Source of the DNA: Fimenecus sp963624605
GTDB taxonomy: Bacteria > Bacillota > Clostridia > Oscillospirales > Acutalibacteraceae
Reading direction: 5' to 3'
Length of the DNA stretch: 64,000 nt
Assembly: GCA_963624605.1 (NCBI GenBank)
Contig: CAVFQD010000001.1
Span: 22,080-86,079 of the forward strand
Shown one piece after another: positions 26,942-34,628 of the stretch. Position 1 is the stretch's first letter. Every line of letters begins with the position of its first letter. The notes under the pieces are model-generated. The model saw only the letters and a list, made by a program, of their open reading frames with translations. It searched no databases and had not been told where the DNA came from. Made by a program: the position numbers and the translations under genes.

Positions 26942-29900
26942 ATGTTTCTTAAAGCACTGGAAATGCAGGGATTTAAGTCTTTCCCAGACAAAACGGTACT
27001 TGAATTCAATAAAGGCGTAACCGCCGTAGTAGGCCCTAACGGAAGCGGAAAAAGTAATATTTCCGACGCCGTGCGTTGGGTTCTCGGCGAGCAGTCAACC
27101 AAGAATTTGCGCGGCTCGAAGATGGAGGATGTCATTTTCGACGGTACGGATATACGCAAGGCGAAGGGCTTTGCCGAGGTAACGCTGCGCCTTGACAACA
27201 AGGACAGAACCCTCCAGAACGACAATGACGAGGTTTCCGTAACAAGGCGTTATTTCCGCTCGGGCGAGAGCGAATATCTCATAAACGGCGAGTCGTCAAG
27301 ACTTCGCGACATAAACGAGCTGTTTATGGACACGGGTCTCGGACGGGACGGCTATTCCATTGTCGGTCAGGGCAAAATTGCCGATATGGTATCCTCAAAG
27401 ACGGGCGAACGCCGTGAAATGCTTGAAGAGGCGGCGGGAATTTCTCATTTTCGTTACAGGCGTGCGGACGCGACAAAAAGACTTAAACAGGCGGAGGAAA
27501 ACCTTGTCAGACTTCGTGATATTCTCACGGAGCTTGAAACGAGAATAGGTCCGCTTAAAAATCAAAGCGAAAAGGCGCAGAAGTTTATAATCCTTGCCGA
27601 GGAGAGGAAAGACCTTGAAATAGGCATATGGCTCAACACGATTGACCGCACAAACGAGAGGCTTCGTGAGCAGGACCATAAGATTTCTTCTTCGGAGGTA
27701 AACTATAAGCAGGCGGAGGAAGAGCTTGTCTCCATTGAGCAGAAGATTGACTCCGCAACGCAGGAAATTAAGAATATCAATATCAAAATCGAGGAGATAA
27801 GGGCACAGTCATCTGTATCGGACGAGCAGATTTCGGCACTTGAAACCCAGCTTAAGGTTGAGGAAAACTCGATTTTACATAACAACGAGACGATTGAAAG
27901 ACTTCAAAAGGACAAGTCGGACGAGAACGAAACAGAGCAGCATCTTGATGAGAGAATCAAGGAAGCCCAGCAGAATATCGAAAACGCAAAGGCACAGGTC
28001 GCTGCCCTCGAAAACGAGATGGCGGAGCTCACCGCAAAAGAGGAGAGCATAAAAACCGACAACGCCGCTTTTTCGGACAGGGCTCAAAAGCTCTCTGCGG
28101 AGGTTTCGGCTCTTTCCGTAGAACTTGCGGATTGCAGGGTGTTGAGCGAAACGGCAAATTCCTCCGTCGAGGAAATCAAAAACCGTATAGCGGCAATCGA
28201 CAGCACGCTCGGCGGCAGGCAGGAGGTCTATCTCAAATACAAAAAATCGCACGAGGCGGCGCAGGAAGCTCTCAAAAAGTGCGAGGACGAAATAAATTCC
28301 GTTAACAACTCAATCGACGGCTATACTCTCCGCTTGGAGTCGAGAGGTAAAAAGGCTTCGGACTGTGAGGCGCTTCTTTCGGAAAAGGAGAGGGAGTTCC
28401 ACAAGACGGAGGACAGGATAAGAATTTTATCCGACCTTGAAAAGAGTATGGAGGGCTACTCGGGTGCTATAAAGGCGGTTATCCGCGAACAGCAAAGGGG
28501 AGCGCTCAGAGGTATTCACGGTCCGCTTTCACAGCTCATCACGGTAAGAGACAAGTACTCCACGGCGATTGAAACAGCCTTGGGGGCGGCGGTGCAGAAC
28601 ATAGTAACCGAAACCGAGAACGACGCAAAGAGGGCGATAGGCTTCCTCAAGAGCTCACATTCGGGTAGGGCAACATTCTTGCCGATTTCAGCAATAAAGG
28701 GCAGAACGCTTACCGAAAGAGGACTTGACGACGAGTTCGGATATGTCAATATGGCTTCGGAGCTTGTCGAAACCGACCCGAAATACCGTGAGATTATAAA
28801 ATCGCTCCTCGGCAGGACGGTAGTCTGCGACGACCTTGACTGTGCGGTTGCGATTGCGAAAAAATACACTTACAGGTTCAAGATAGTTACCCTTGACGGA
28901 CAGGTTATCAATGCAGGCGGTAGTATGACGGGCGGTTCGAGAACGCAGAACGCAGGCATTTTAAGCCGAGGTAACGAGATTGAAAAGCTCACAAAGAGCC
29001 TTGACGCTATGAAAAACGAAATGGCTTCCCTGCAGGCTGATTTCAAGCAGCTGAGCGAGGACAAGGCGGCGGCTCTTGCCGATTTGGAGGGCGCACAGGG
29101 CGATTTGCTCCGTAAGAATGAGGAGAAAATAAGGCTTGAGGGCGACTTGAAGCTTGCAAAAGAACAGCTTGATACCGTTTCGGGCGGCGTAGGCGAGCTT
29201 GCCGAAGAAAAACAGACTCTTCAAAAGAGAATCAATACAATAACCGAAAACGCTGCAAATGCGGTTGTCCGTGTAAAAGAGCTGAACACACTTATCTTAC
29301 AAAAAGAGGGCGAGCTTGAAAAGCTGACGGGCGACAGGGAAAACATCACCGCAATGCGTGAGGAGCTTTCCGAAAAGGCGGCGCAGTTGAGCCTTAAAAT
29401 GATGTCGCTCAACAAGGATATTGAGACTAACACGGACACTCTTGCACATCTCAATACCCGTAAGGAGGGGCACACCGACAAGGCGGGAGTGCTTGACGCC
29501 GAGATTGCAAGAATAAATGAAAAAAACGAGCAGTTAAGCAAAAATATAGAAAATCTTTCGCTCAACATCGAGGAACTGAAAAAAGGCACGAGTGCTTCGA
29601 GACAGGAGATTGACGAGCTTATTTCAAGCCGAGACGGATACGAAAAACAGCAGAGCGATTTGAGACTTCTTGAGCGTTCAAAGACGGTTGAGCGTGAACA
29701 GCTCGGCAACGAGCTTGCAAGGCTTGAAGAGAAGAAAGTCGCAATGCGTAAGGAATACGACGAATTAAGCGCAAAGCTCTATGACGAGTATCAGCTTACA
29801 CGCCGTGAGGCGGCGGCTCTCGATATTAAAATCGACGATTATCAGCAGGCGGGCAAACGCCTTACCGAGCTTAAATCGCAGATTAAAGCGTTGGGTTCGG

Positions 29901-30511
29901 TAAATGTTTCGGCGATAGATGAGTACAAGGAGGTTTCCGAGAGGTACGAATTTATGTCAAAGCAGATAGGCGATGTCGAGAAATCGAAAAACGAGCTCAA
30001 CAAGCTTATCTTTGACCTGACGGGCAAGATGGCGGCACAGTTCAGGGAGAGCTTCAATAAGATAAACGCCCACTTCGGCGAGACCTTCTCCGAGCTGTTC
30101 GGCGGCGGTAAAGCCGAATTGAGGCTTGAAAACGAGCTTGACCTGCTTGAGTGCGATATTGAAATCAAGGTTCAGCCTCCGGGCAAGAATGTCAAGAATA
30201 TCGACCTTTTGTCGGGCGGCGAAAAGGCAATATCCGCTATCGCTCTTTTGTTTGCGATACTCAAGGTTACGCCTGCTCCGTTCTGCATTTTTGATGAGGT
30301 TGAGGCGGCTCTTGACGATGTAAATGTTGCAAGATACGCAAGCTATGTAAGACGAATGACCAAGAACACACAGTTTATTCTTATCTCGCACAGACGAGGC
30401 ACCATGGAGGAGGCAGATGTCCTTTACGGCGTTACGATGCAGGAAAAGGGCGTATCAAAGCTGCTTGAATTAAAGACCGCCGAAATGGCTAAAAAACTTG
30501 GTTTGGCATAA
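26942..30511 (+). CDS. smc: Chromosome segregation ATPase SMC
   Basis: A 1189-residue condensin subunit. Walker A GPNGSGKSN is at about 31-39. A long coiled coil is split by a hinge near 515-680 (GIHGPLSQLITV, then VTLDGQVINAGGSMTGGS). The ABC signature LSGGEKAISAIALLFAI is near 1090 with Walker B CIFDEVEAALDD after it. Length is standard. Together with ScpA/ScpB (not in this window) it compacts and segregates chromosomes. It starts 1 bp after the radical SAM gene and precedes ftsY, the common smc-ftsY order. Confidence 0.97.
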   Translation: MFLKALEMQGFKSFPDKTVLEFNKGVTAVVGPNGSGKSNISDAVRWVLGEQSTKNLRGSKMEDVIFDGTDIRKAKGFAEVTLRLDNKDRTLQNDNDEVSVTRRYFRSGESEYLINGESSRLRDINELFMDTGLGRDGYSIVGQGKIADMVSSKTGERREMLEEAAGISHFRYRRADATKRLKQAEENLVRLRDILTELETRIGPLKNQSEKAQKFIILAEERKDLEIGIWLNTIDRTNERLREQDHKISSSEVNYKQAEEELVSIEQKIDSATQEIKNINIKIEEIRAQSSVSDEQISALETQLKVEENSILHNNETIERLQKDKSDENETEQHLDERIKEAQQNIENAKAQVAALENEMAELTAKEESIKTDNAAFSDRAQKLSAEVSALSVELADCRVLSETANSSVEEIKNRIAAIDSTLGGRQEVYLKYKKSHEAAQEALKKCEDEINSVNNSIDGYTLRLESRGKKASDCEALLSEKEREFHKTEDRIRILSDLEKSMEGYSGAIKAVIREQQRGALRGIHGPLSQLITVRDKYSTAIETALGAAVQNIVTETENDAKRAIGFLKSSHSGRATFLPISAIKGRTLTERGLDDEFGYVNMASELVETDPKYREIIKSLLGRTVVCDDLDCAVAIAKKYTYRFKIVTLDGQVINAGGSMTGGSRTQNAGILSRGNEIEKLTKSLDAMKNEMASLQADFKQLSEDKAAALADLEGAQGDLLRKNEEKIRLEGDLKLAKEQLDTVSGGVGELAEEKQTLQKRINTITENAANAVVRVKELNTLILQKEGELEKLTGDRENITAMREELSEKAAQLSLKMMSLNKDIETNTDTLAHLNTRKEGHTDKAGVLDAEIARINEKNEQLSKNIENLSLNIEELKKGTSASRQEIDELISSRDGYEKQQSDLRLLERSKTVEREQLGNELARLEEKKVAMRKEYDELSAKLYDEYQLTRREAAALDIKIDDYQQAGKRLTELKSQIKALGSVNVSAIDEYKEVSERYEFMSKQIGDVEKSKNELNKLIFDLTGKMAAQFRESFNKINAHFGETFSELFGGGKAELRLENELDLLECDIEIKVQPPGKNVKNIDLLSGGEKAISAIALLFAILKVTPAPFCIFDEVEAALDDVNVARYASYVRRMTKNTQFILISHRRGTMEEADVLYGVTMQEKGVSKLLELKTAEMAKKLGLA

Positions 30512-30529
30512 CGCCGAAAGGAAAAAGCA

Positions 30530-31858
30530 ATGGGAATTTTCAGTAAAATCAACTTCGGTCTTACAAAGACCAGAAATAAAATGTCGGGCGCGATCGACGA
30601 CCTTTTCGATAACGCCGACGAGGTTACCGATGACCTCTATGCCGAGCTTGAAGAAATTCTTGTTATGGCTGATGTCGGAATGGTAACAGCAGTTCAGATT
30701 ACCGAAACGCTCAAAAAGAACGCCGAGGAGAAAAAGCTCAAAACTCCCGACAAGATAAAGGCTGAAATGAAAAATGTCGTTGCCGAGCTTCTTTACGGCG
30801 GCGAGGATATGGGGCTTATAACACAGCCGTCCGTAATTCTTGTAATCGGCGTAAACGGCGTAGGCAAGACGACAACTATCGGCAAGCTTGCCGCAATGTA
30901 CAAGGCACAGGGCAAAAAGGTTTTGCTCGGCGCTGCCGACACATTCAGGGCGGCGGCGATAGATCAGCTTCAGATATGGGCTGACCGCTCGGGAGTAGAT
31001 ATCGTCAAGCATGCAGAGGGCGCAGACCCTGCGGCGGTTGTCTTTGACACCGTAAACGCCGCAAAGGCGAGAGACACCGATATTGTAATAATCGATACCG
31101 CAGGCAGACTTCATAACAAGAAGAACCTTATGGACGAGCTTGCAAAGATATACAGGGTTATTGACCGTGAGCTTCCCTATTCCGACCGTGAGGTGCTTTT
31201 GGTGCTTGATGCAACCACTGGTCAAAATGCGGTAAACCAAGCAAGGGAGTTCAAGGCGGTTGCCGAGATAACGGGAATTGTCCTGACAAAGCTCGACGGC
31301 ACCGCAAGGGGCGGAGTTGTGCTTGCAATAAAGAACGAATTGGGTATTCCCGTTAAGTTCATAGGCGTAGGCGAGCAGATTGACGACTTACAGCCGTTTA
31401 ATCCGCAGGCGTTTGCGGACGGACTTTTCCAGAAAATAGAATACGAGGAGGATGAAAATGAAAGCGAAAAAATTACTGAAAACATCTTGGGCGATTTACG
31501 ATCTGGTGTCGATGGACACGGCGACGGCTCAGATGAAAATAAGCAGAACGGTAAAGAAACTGATTCATCCTCGCAGGAAGAAAAAACAGCAGAAGCAGAC
31601 GGCTCTGTCTCAAATGAAAGCGGAGTTTCTCAATTACAACAGGCAGCGAAGATAATCGACGAGCTTGCGGTTGAAATGCTCGACGAGGTTCTCCCGAGCG
31701 AAGACCCCGAAGAAGAAAAAACCGAAGCGGCAGAGGAAAACCCGCAGCAGACCGAGGACGCACAAGCCGTTGAAGAAAATTCTAAGGACGAAGAGCCTGA
31801 GGATAAGGAAAACAAGAAAAAGAAGGGATTTTTTGGACTTTTTAATCGCCACTCATAA
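30530..31858 (+). CDS. ftsY: FtsY, signal recognition particle receptor, with C-terminal acidic tail
   Basis: A 442-residue GTPase that docks SRP-ribosome complexes at the membrane. The N domain starts almost at residue 1 (MGIFSKINFGL). The G domain has GVNGVGKTTTIGKLAA near 106-121, DTFRAAAIDQL, VIIDTAGRLHNKK and TKLDGTARGG, ending at about residue 303. FtsY usually carries its acidic A region at the N-terminus. Here about 135 acidic residues follow the G domain instead and finish with KKKKGFFGLFNRHS, which looks like an amphipathic membrane anchor. Part of the tail (31458-31655) is also open in another frame. Confidence 0.93.
   Translation: MGIFSKINFGLTKTRNKMSGAIDDLFDNADEVTDDLYAELEEILVMADVGMVTAVQITETLKKNAEEKKLKTPDKIKAEMKNVVAELLYGGEDMGLITQPSVILVIGVNGVGKTTTIGKLAAMYKAQGKKVLLGAADTFRAAAIDQLQIWADRSGVDIVKHAEGADPAAVVFDTVNAAKARDTDIVIIDTAGRLHNKKNLMDELAKIYRVIDRELPYSDREVLLVLDATTGQNAVNQAREFKAVAEITGIVLTKLDGTARGGVVLAIKNELGIPVKFIGVGEQIDDLQPFNPQAFADGLFQKIEYEEDENESEKITENILGDLRSGVDGHGDGSDENKQNGKETDSSSQEEKTAEADGSVSNESGVSQLQQAAKIIDELAVEMLDEVLPSEDPEEEKTEAAEENPQQTEDAQAVEENSKDEEPEDKENKKKKGFFGLFNRHS
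31458..31655 (+). CDS. Possible 65-residue basic protein overprinted on the ftsY tail
   Basis: An open frame in the +1 phase relative to ftsY, starting at an ATG 6 nt after a perfect GAGGAGG (31445-31451). The product is basic and begins MKAKKLLKTSWAIYDLVSM, with an Arg/Lys stretch near 39-46. It has a protein-like composition and no rare-codon excess, while ftsY codons in the same stretch are somewhat atypical (CGA, TTA, CAA). No family is recognised. It may be a real overlapping gene, or a trace of an older reading frame captured by the ftsY tail. Confidence 0.35.
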   Translation: MKAKKLLKTSWAIYDLVSMDTATAQMKISRTVKKLIHPRRKKKQQKQTALSQMKAEFLNYNRQRR

Positions 31859-32420
31859 TATGAAAAAAAGAGCCGAGCTTGAAAGAATTTTATCTCCGCT
31901 CGGTATAAATGTTAAAACTGCGGACGAGCTCGGTATTGAGCTTACGGACGTAGAGGAAACTGGCACGACCTTTGAGGAAAACGCAAGGCTTAAAGCCGTT
32001 TCGGGCTGTAAGGAAAGCGGTATGCCGTGCATTGCCGACGACTCGGGACTTATGGTTGACGCCCTTGACGGTGCGCCAGGTGTGTATTCGGCAAGGTTTG
32101 CGGGCGACCACGGAAACGATGAGAAGAACAACGACAAGCTGCTTGACTGTCTGAAAGGCGTTCCAGCTGACAAGAGAACCGCAAAGTATGTCGCTTGTGT
32201 TTGCTGTGTTTTCCCCGACGGTAGGGAGTTTACCGTCAGAGGCGAATGCCACGGCGTTATAGGCTACGAGAGAAAGGGCTCAAACGGCTTCGGCTATGAC
32301 CCGCTTTTCTACATTGACGGCAGAGCGTTTGCCGAGTTTACGCCCGAGGAAAAGGACAAGGTAAGCCACAGAGGCAACGCCCTTCGCCTTTTTGCAGAGG
32401 AAGTTAAAAAGTATATATAA
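31833..32420 (+). CDS. rdgB: RdgB/HAM1-type XTP/dITP pyrophosphatase
   Basis: A 195-residue enzyme removing deaminated purine nucleotides (dITP, XTP) from the pool. The N-terminal FLIATHNMKKRAELERIL, then TGTTFEENARLKA, ADDSGLMVDALDGAPGVYSA and GSNGFGYDPLFY are family motifs. The start is best placed at TTG 31833, 5 nt after AGAAGGG, since the following FLIAT strand is essential; the first ATG (31860) would remove it. It overlaps the end of ftsY by 26 bp in another frame. Confidence 0.93.
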   Translation: MDFLIATHNMKKRAELERILSPLGINVKTADELGIELTDVEETGTTFEENARLKAVSGCKESGMPCIADDSGLMVDALDGAPGVYSARFAGDHGNDEKNNDKLLDCLKGVPADKRTAKYVACVCCVFPDGREFTVRGECHGVIGYERKGSNGFGYDPLFYIDGRAFAEFTPEEKDKVSHRGNALRLFAEEVKKYI

Positions 32421-32738
32421 TTACAAAAATTTTTGAATGTTGCGTAATAAAAAGGACGGCACAATTTTTAATTTATCTTGAACAGTGTAGGGCGGGGGCT
32501 TGCTCCCGCCGCACAACGCCCTTACGGGCGAGTGAAGAGTGAATAATGAATAGTGAAAAATTGGAAAGTTGTATAATAAAACCGGATAGCACAAGTTGAA
32601 AAACATATCATATAGCGTAGGGACAGGGCTCGCCCCTGTCCGCAAGAAATTACATATGAATTATGTTAACGGACAGCCGCAAGGGCTGTCCCTACGGATT
32701 ATATCAAATAAAAACACAAAACACAAACAGGAGAAAAT
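32421..32738. repeat. 318-bp intergenic region with three dispersed palindromes
   Basis: No gene is seen. Three REP-like palindromes lie here: GGCGGGGGCTTGCTCCCGCC at 32491-32510, GGACAGGGCTCGCCCCTGTC at 32621-32640, and GGACAGCCGCAAGGGCTGTC at 32671-32690 in the opposite orientation. Between them is the A-rich string GTGAAGAGTGAATAATGAAT, which recurs near 40880 and 63540. Related copies occur at 40846-40978 and 54729-55110. Confidence 0.85.
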
Positions 32739-33038
32739 ATGACAAGTAAAGAAAGAGCCGCTCTCAGGGCTCAGGCAAATTCGCTTGAAGCGCTTTTCCA
32801 AGTCGGCAAGGGCGGAATGTCTGACGCGCTTATCAAGCAGACCGACGACGCGCTTACTGCAAGAGAGCTTATTAAATTAAAGGTCTTGAGAGAGACTTGC
32901 CCCGACACACCGAGGGAGGCTGCCGAGTGCTTGGCGCTTAAAACAAATGCCGAGGTTGTCGGCGTTATAGGCGGAGTTATAATTTTGTACAGATACAATC
33001 CGAAGCTCCACGAAAAGAAGAAAACAGTGAGAAAATAA
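32739..33038 (+). CDS. yhbY: YhbY-type CRM-domain ribosome-associated protein
   Basis: A 99-residue CRM-domain protein beginning TSKERAALRAQANSLEALFQ, with VGKGGMSDALIKQ (GxxG loop of the CRM fold) and ILYRYNP near the end. It binds pre-50S particles. It begins a compact cluster yhbY-nadD-yqeK-rsfS-leuS with gaps of 1 bp or overlaps, behind AGGAG. Confidence 0.93.
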   Translation: MTSKERAALRAQANSLEALFQVGKGGMSDALIKQTDDALTARELIKLKVLRETCPDTPREAAECLALKTNAEVVGVIGGVIILYRYNPKLHEKKKTVRK

Positions 33039-33039
33039 T

Positions 33040-33666
33040 ATGAAAACAGGTGTTTTCGGCGGAACTTTCAACCCGCCTCACAAAGGGCACACCCGTCTTG
33101 CAACGGAGTTTGCAAAGGAACTCGGTCTTGACAGGGTGCTGATAATCCCCGACAAGGCTCCCGTGCACAAATTGTCAAAGGGCTTGGAGTCGGACACGGA
33201 CAGGCTCAATATGTGCCGACTTGCTTTTTCGGACGGGCTGTTTGAGATAAGCAGTCTTGAAACCGAGCGAGAAACGGACAGCTACACGGTTTATACCCTG
33301 CGTGAGCTGAAGAAATTATATCCGGATGACGAATTGTATCTTATAATCGGTTCGGATATGTTCCTTATGTTCGCAAAATGGTACGAATATCGCGAAATAC
33401 TCGATATGTGCACGCTGTGCGTCGCTTCAAGGTGCGAGGAGGAAAGCATTGACGGGTTGAGACGCTATTCGGAAGAAGTGTTGAAAATACCGATTGACGG
33501 TCTTTGCGGAAACGGTATAATCATTTCTCCCACAGAGCCGTTTGAGATTAGCTCTACCGAGCTTCGCAGTTTGCTTAAATCGGACGGAAACACCGGCAGA
33601 TACCTTGACCCTGCGGTCAGAAAATATATCGAGGACAGAGGACTTTATGGATACCGAAAGAAATGA
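33040..33666 (+). CDS. nadD: Nicotinate-nucleotide adenylyltransferase
   Basis: A 208-residue enzyme making deamido-NAD from nicotinate mononucleotide and ATP. The nucleotide-binding GGTFNPPHKGH motif is at residues 7-17, with LIIGSDMFLMFAKWYEY mid-protein and ISSTELRSLL (ISST motif) near 170. Length is normal. The next gene overlaps its end by 20 bp. Confidence 0.96.
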   Translation: MKTGVFGGTFNPPHKGHTRLATEFAKELGLDRVLIIPDKAPVHKLSKGLESDTDRLNMCRLAFSDGLFEISSLETERETDSYTVYTLRELKKLYPDDELYLIIGSDMFLMFAKWYEYREILDMCTLCVASRCEEESIDGLRRYSEEVLKIPIDGLCGNGIIISPTEPFEISSTELRSLLKSDGNTGRYLDPAVRKYIEDRGLYGYRKK

Positions 33667-34258
33667 AGAATTTGTCGAAGAAATCAAAAAAAGACTGAGT
33701 GAATACAGGTTTTACCATTCGCTCAATGTTGCCGACGAGGCTCGCCGTCTTGCAAAAAAATACGGTGCGGATGAGGATAAAGCCTTTACGGCAGGGCTTA
33801 TTCACGATATAATGAAGGATACCAATTACGAAACCCAGCGGGGGATAATCGAGAAGTATTCTCACAAAATGACCCCGACGGAGCTTGCAAATCCGAAAAT
33901 ATGGCACGCAATGAGCGGCGAGGCATTTTTGCGGCACGAGCTTAATGTGACCGACGAGGAAATACTCTCTGCGGTGCGTTATCATACGACGGCAAGGGAG
34001 AATATGTCGCTTCTTGAAAAGGTCTTGTATATAGCGGACTACACCTCGGCTGAGCGCAATTACCCCGATGTTGGCATAATCAGGGAGAAGGCGGACAGAA
34101 GCCTTGAAGAAGCAATGCTTTACGGCTTACGGTTTACGATAAAGGAATGTGTGGATCTGGGTGCTGTCGTTCACCCCGACAGCATACTTGCATATAATGA
34201 AGTCGCAATTTTCGAAAAGGAAAAAGCGGGAAAGGATGAAAACAATGCAGACAAATGA
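33647..34258 (+). CDS. yqeK: YqeK-type HD-domain phosphohydrolase
   Basis: A 203-residue HD protein; YqeK members hydrolyse the alarmone-like Ap4A. The HD motif is in HSLNVADEARRL and GLIHDIMKDTNY, with HAMSGEAFLRHEL and VRYHTTARENMS as further metal ligands. The ATG at 33647 lies 5 nt after AGAGG inside the nadD end. The nadD-yqeK-rsfS order is typical for Firmicutes. Confidence 0.94.
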   Translation: MDTERNEEFVEEIKKRLSEYRFYHSLNVADEARRLAKKYGADEDKAFTAGLIHDIMKDTNYETQRGIIEKYSHKMTPTELANPKIWHAMSGEAFLRHELNVTDEEILSAVRYHTTARENMSLLEKVLYIADYTSAERNYPDVGIIREKADRSLEEAMLYGLRFTIKECVDLGAVVHPDSILAYNEVAIFEKEKAGKDENNADK

Positions 34259-34598
34259 ACTGCTTGAAAACGCCGTCAAAATTCTTGACAATAAAAAGGC
34301 GGAAAATATTACGGCTCTTGAAATTACCGATTTGAGCTCGGTTGCGGACTATTTCGTAATCGTAAGCGGTACTTCATCGACACACATAAAGGCACTTGCC
34401 GAGGAACTGGAGGAAAAGCTTACGGCTCTCGGAAAGGAACCGAACCATATAGAGGGCAAAACCACGGGTTGGATTTTGCTTGATTACGGAACGGTTGTAG
34501 TTCACATCTTTACGCCTGCCGACAGGGAAAACTTTAACCTTGAAAAGCTTTGGCAGGATGCAAAAGAGGTCGATATTTCAGAGTGGATAACCGAATAA
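34245..34598 (+). CDS. rsfS: Ribosomal silencing factor RsfS
   Basis: A 117-residue factor that binds L14 on the 50S subunit and blocks subunit joining in starvation. Family motifs: ALEITDLSSVADYFVIVSGT and GWILLDYGTVVVHIF. The ATG at 34245 is 8 nt from AAAGGA; an earlier ATG at 34236 overlaps that site. It overlaps yqeK by 14 bp and precedes leuS by 30 bp. Confidence 0.95.
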   Translation: MQTNELLENAVKILDNKKAENITALEITDLSSVADYFVIVSGTSSTHIKALAEELEEKLTALGKEPNHIEGKTTGWILLDYGTVVVHIFTPADRENFNLEKLWQDAKEVDISEWITE

Positions 34599-34628
34599 AT
34601 AAATCACTACCGATACAGAGGTGCAATT

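Noticed and set aside
31665..31832. Upstream extension of rdgB within the ftsY tail
   Set aside because: The translation is Arg/Lys-rich noise from the acidic ftsY codons; the family N-terminus begins at the TTG at 31833.
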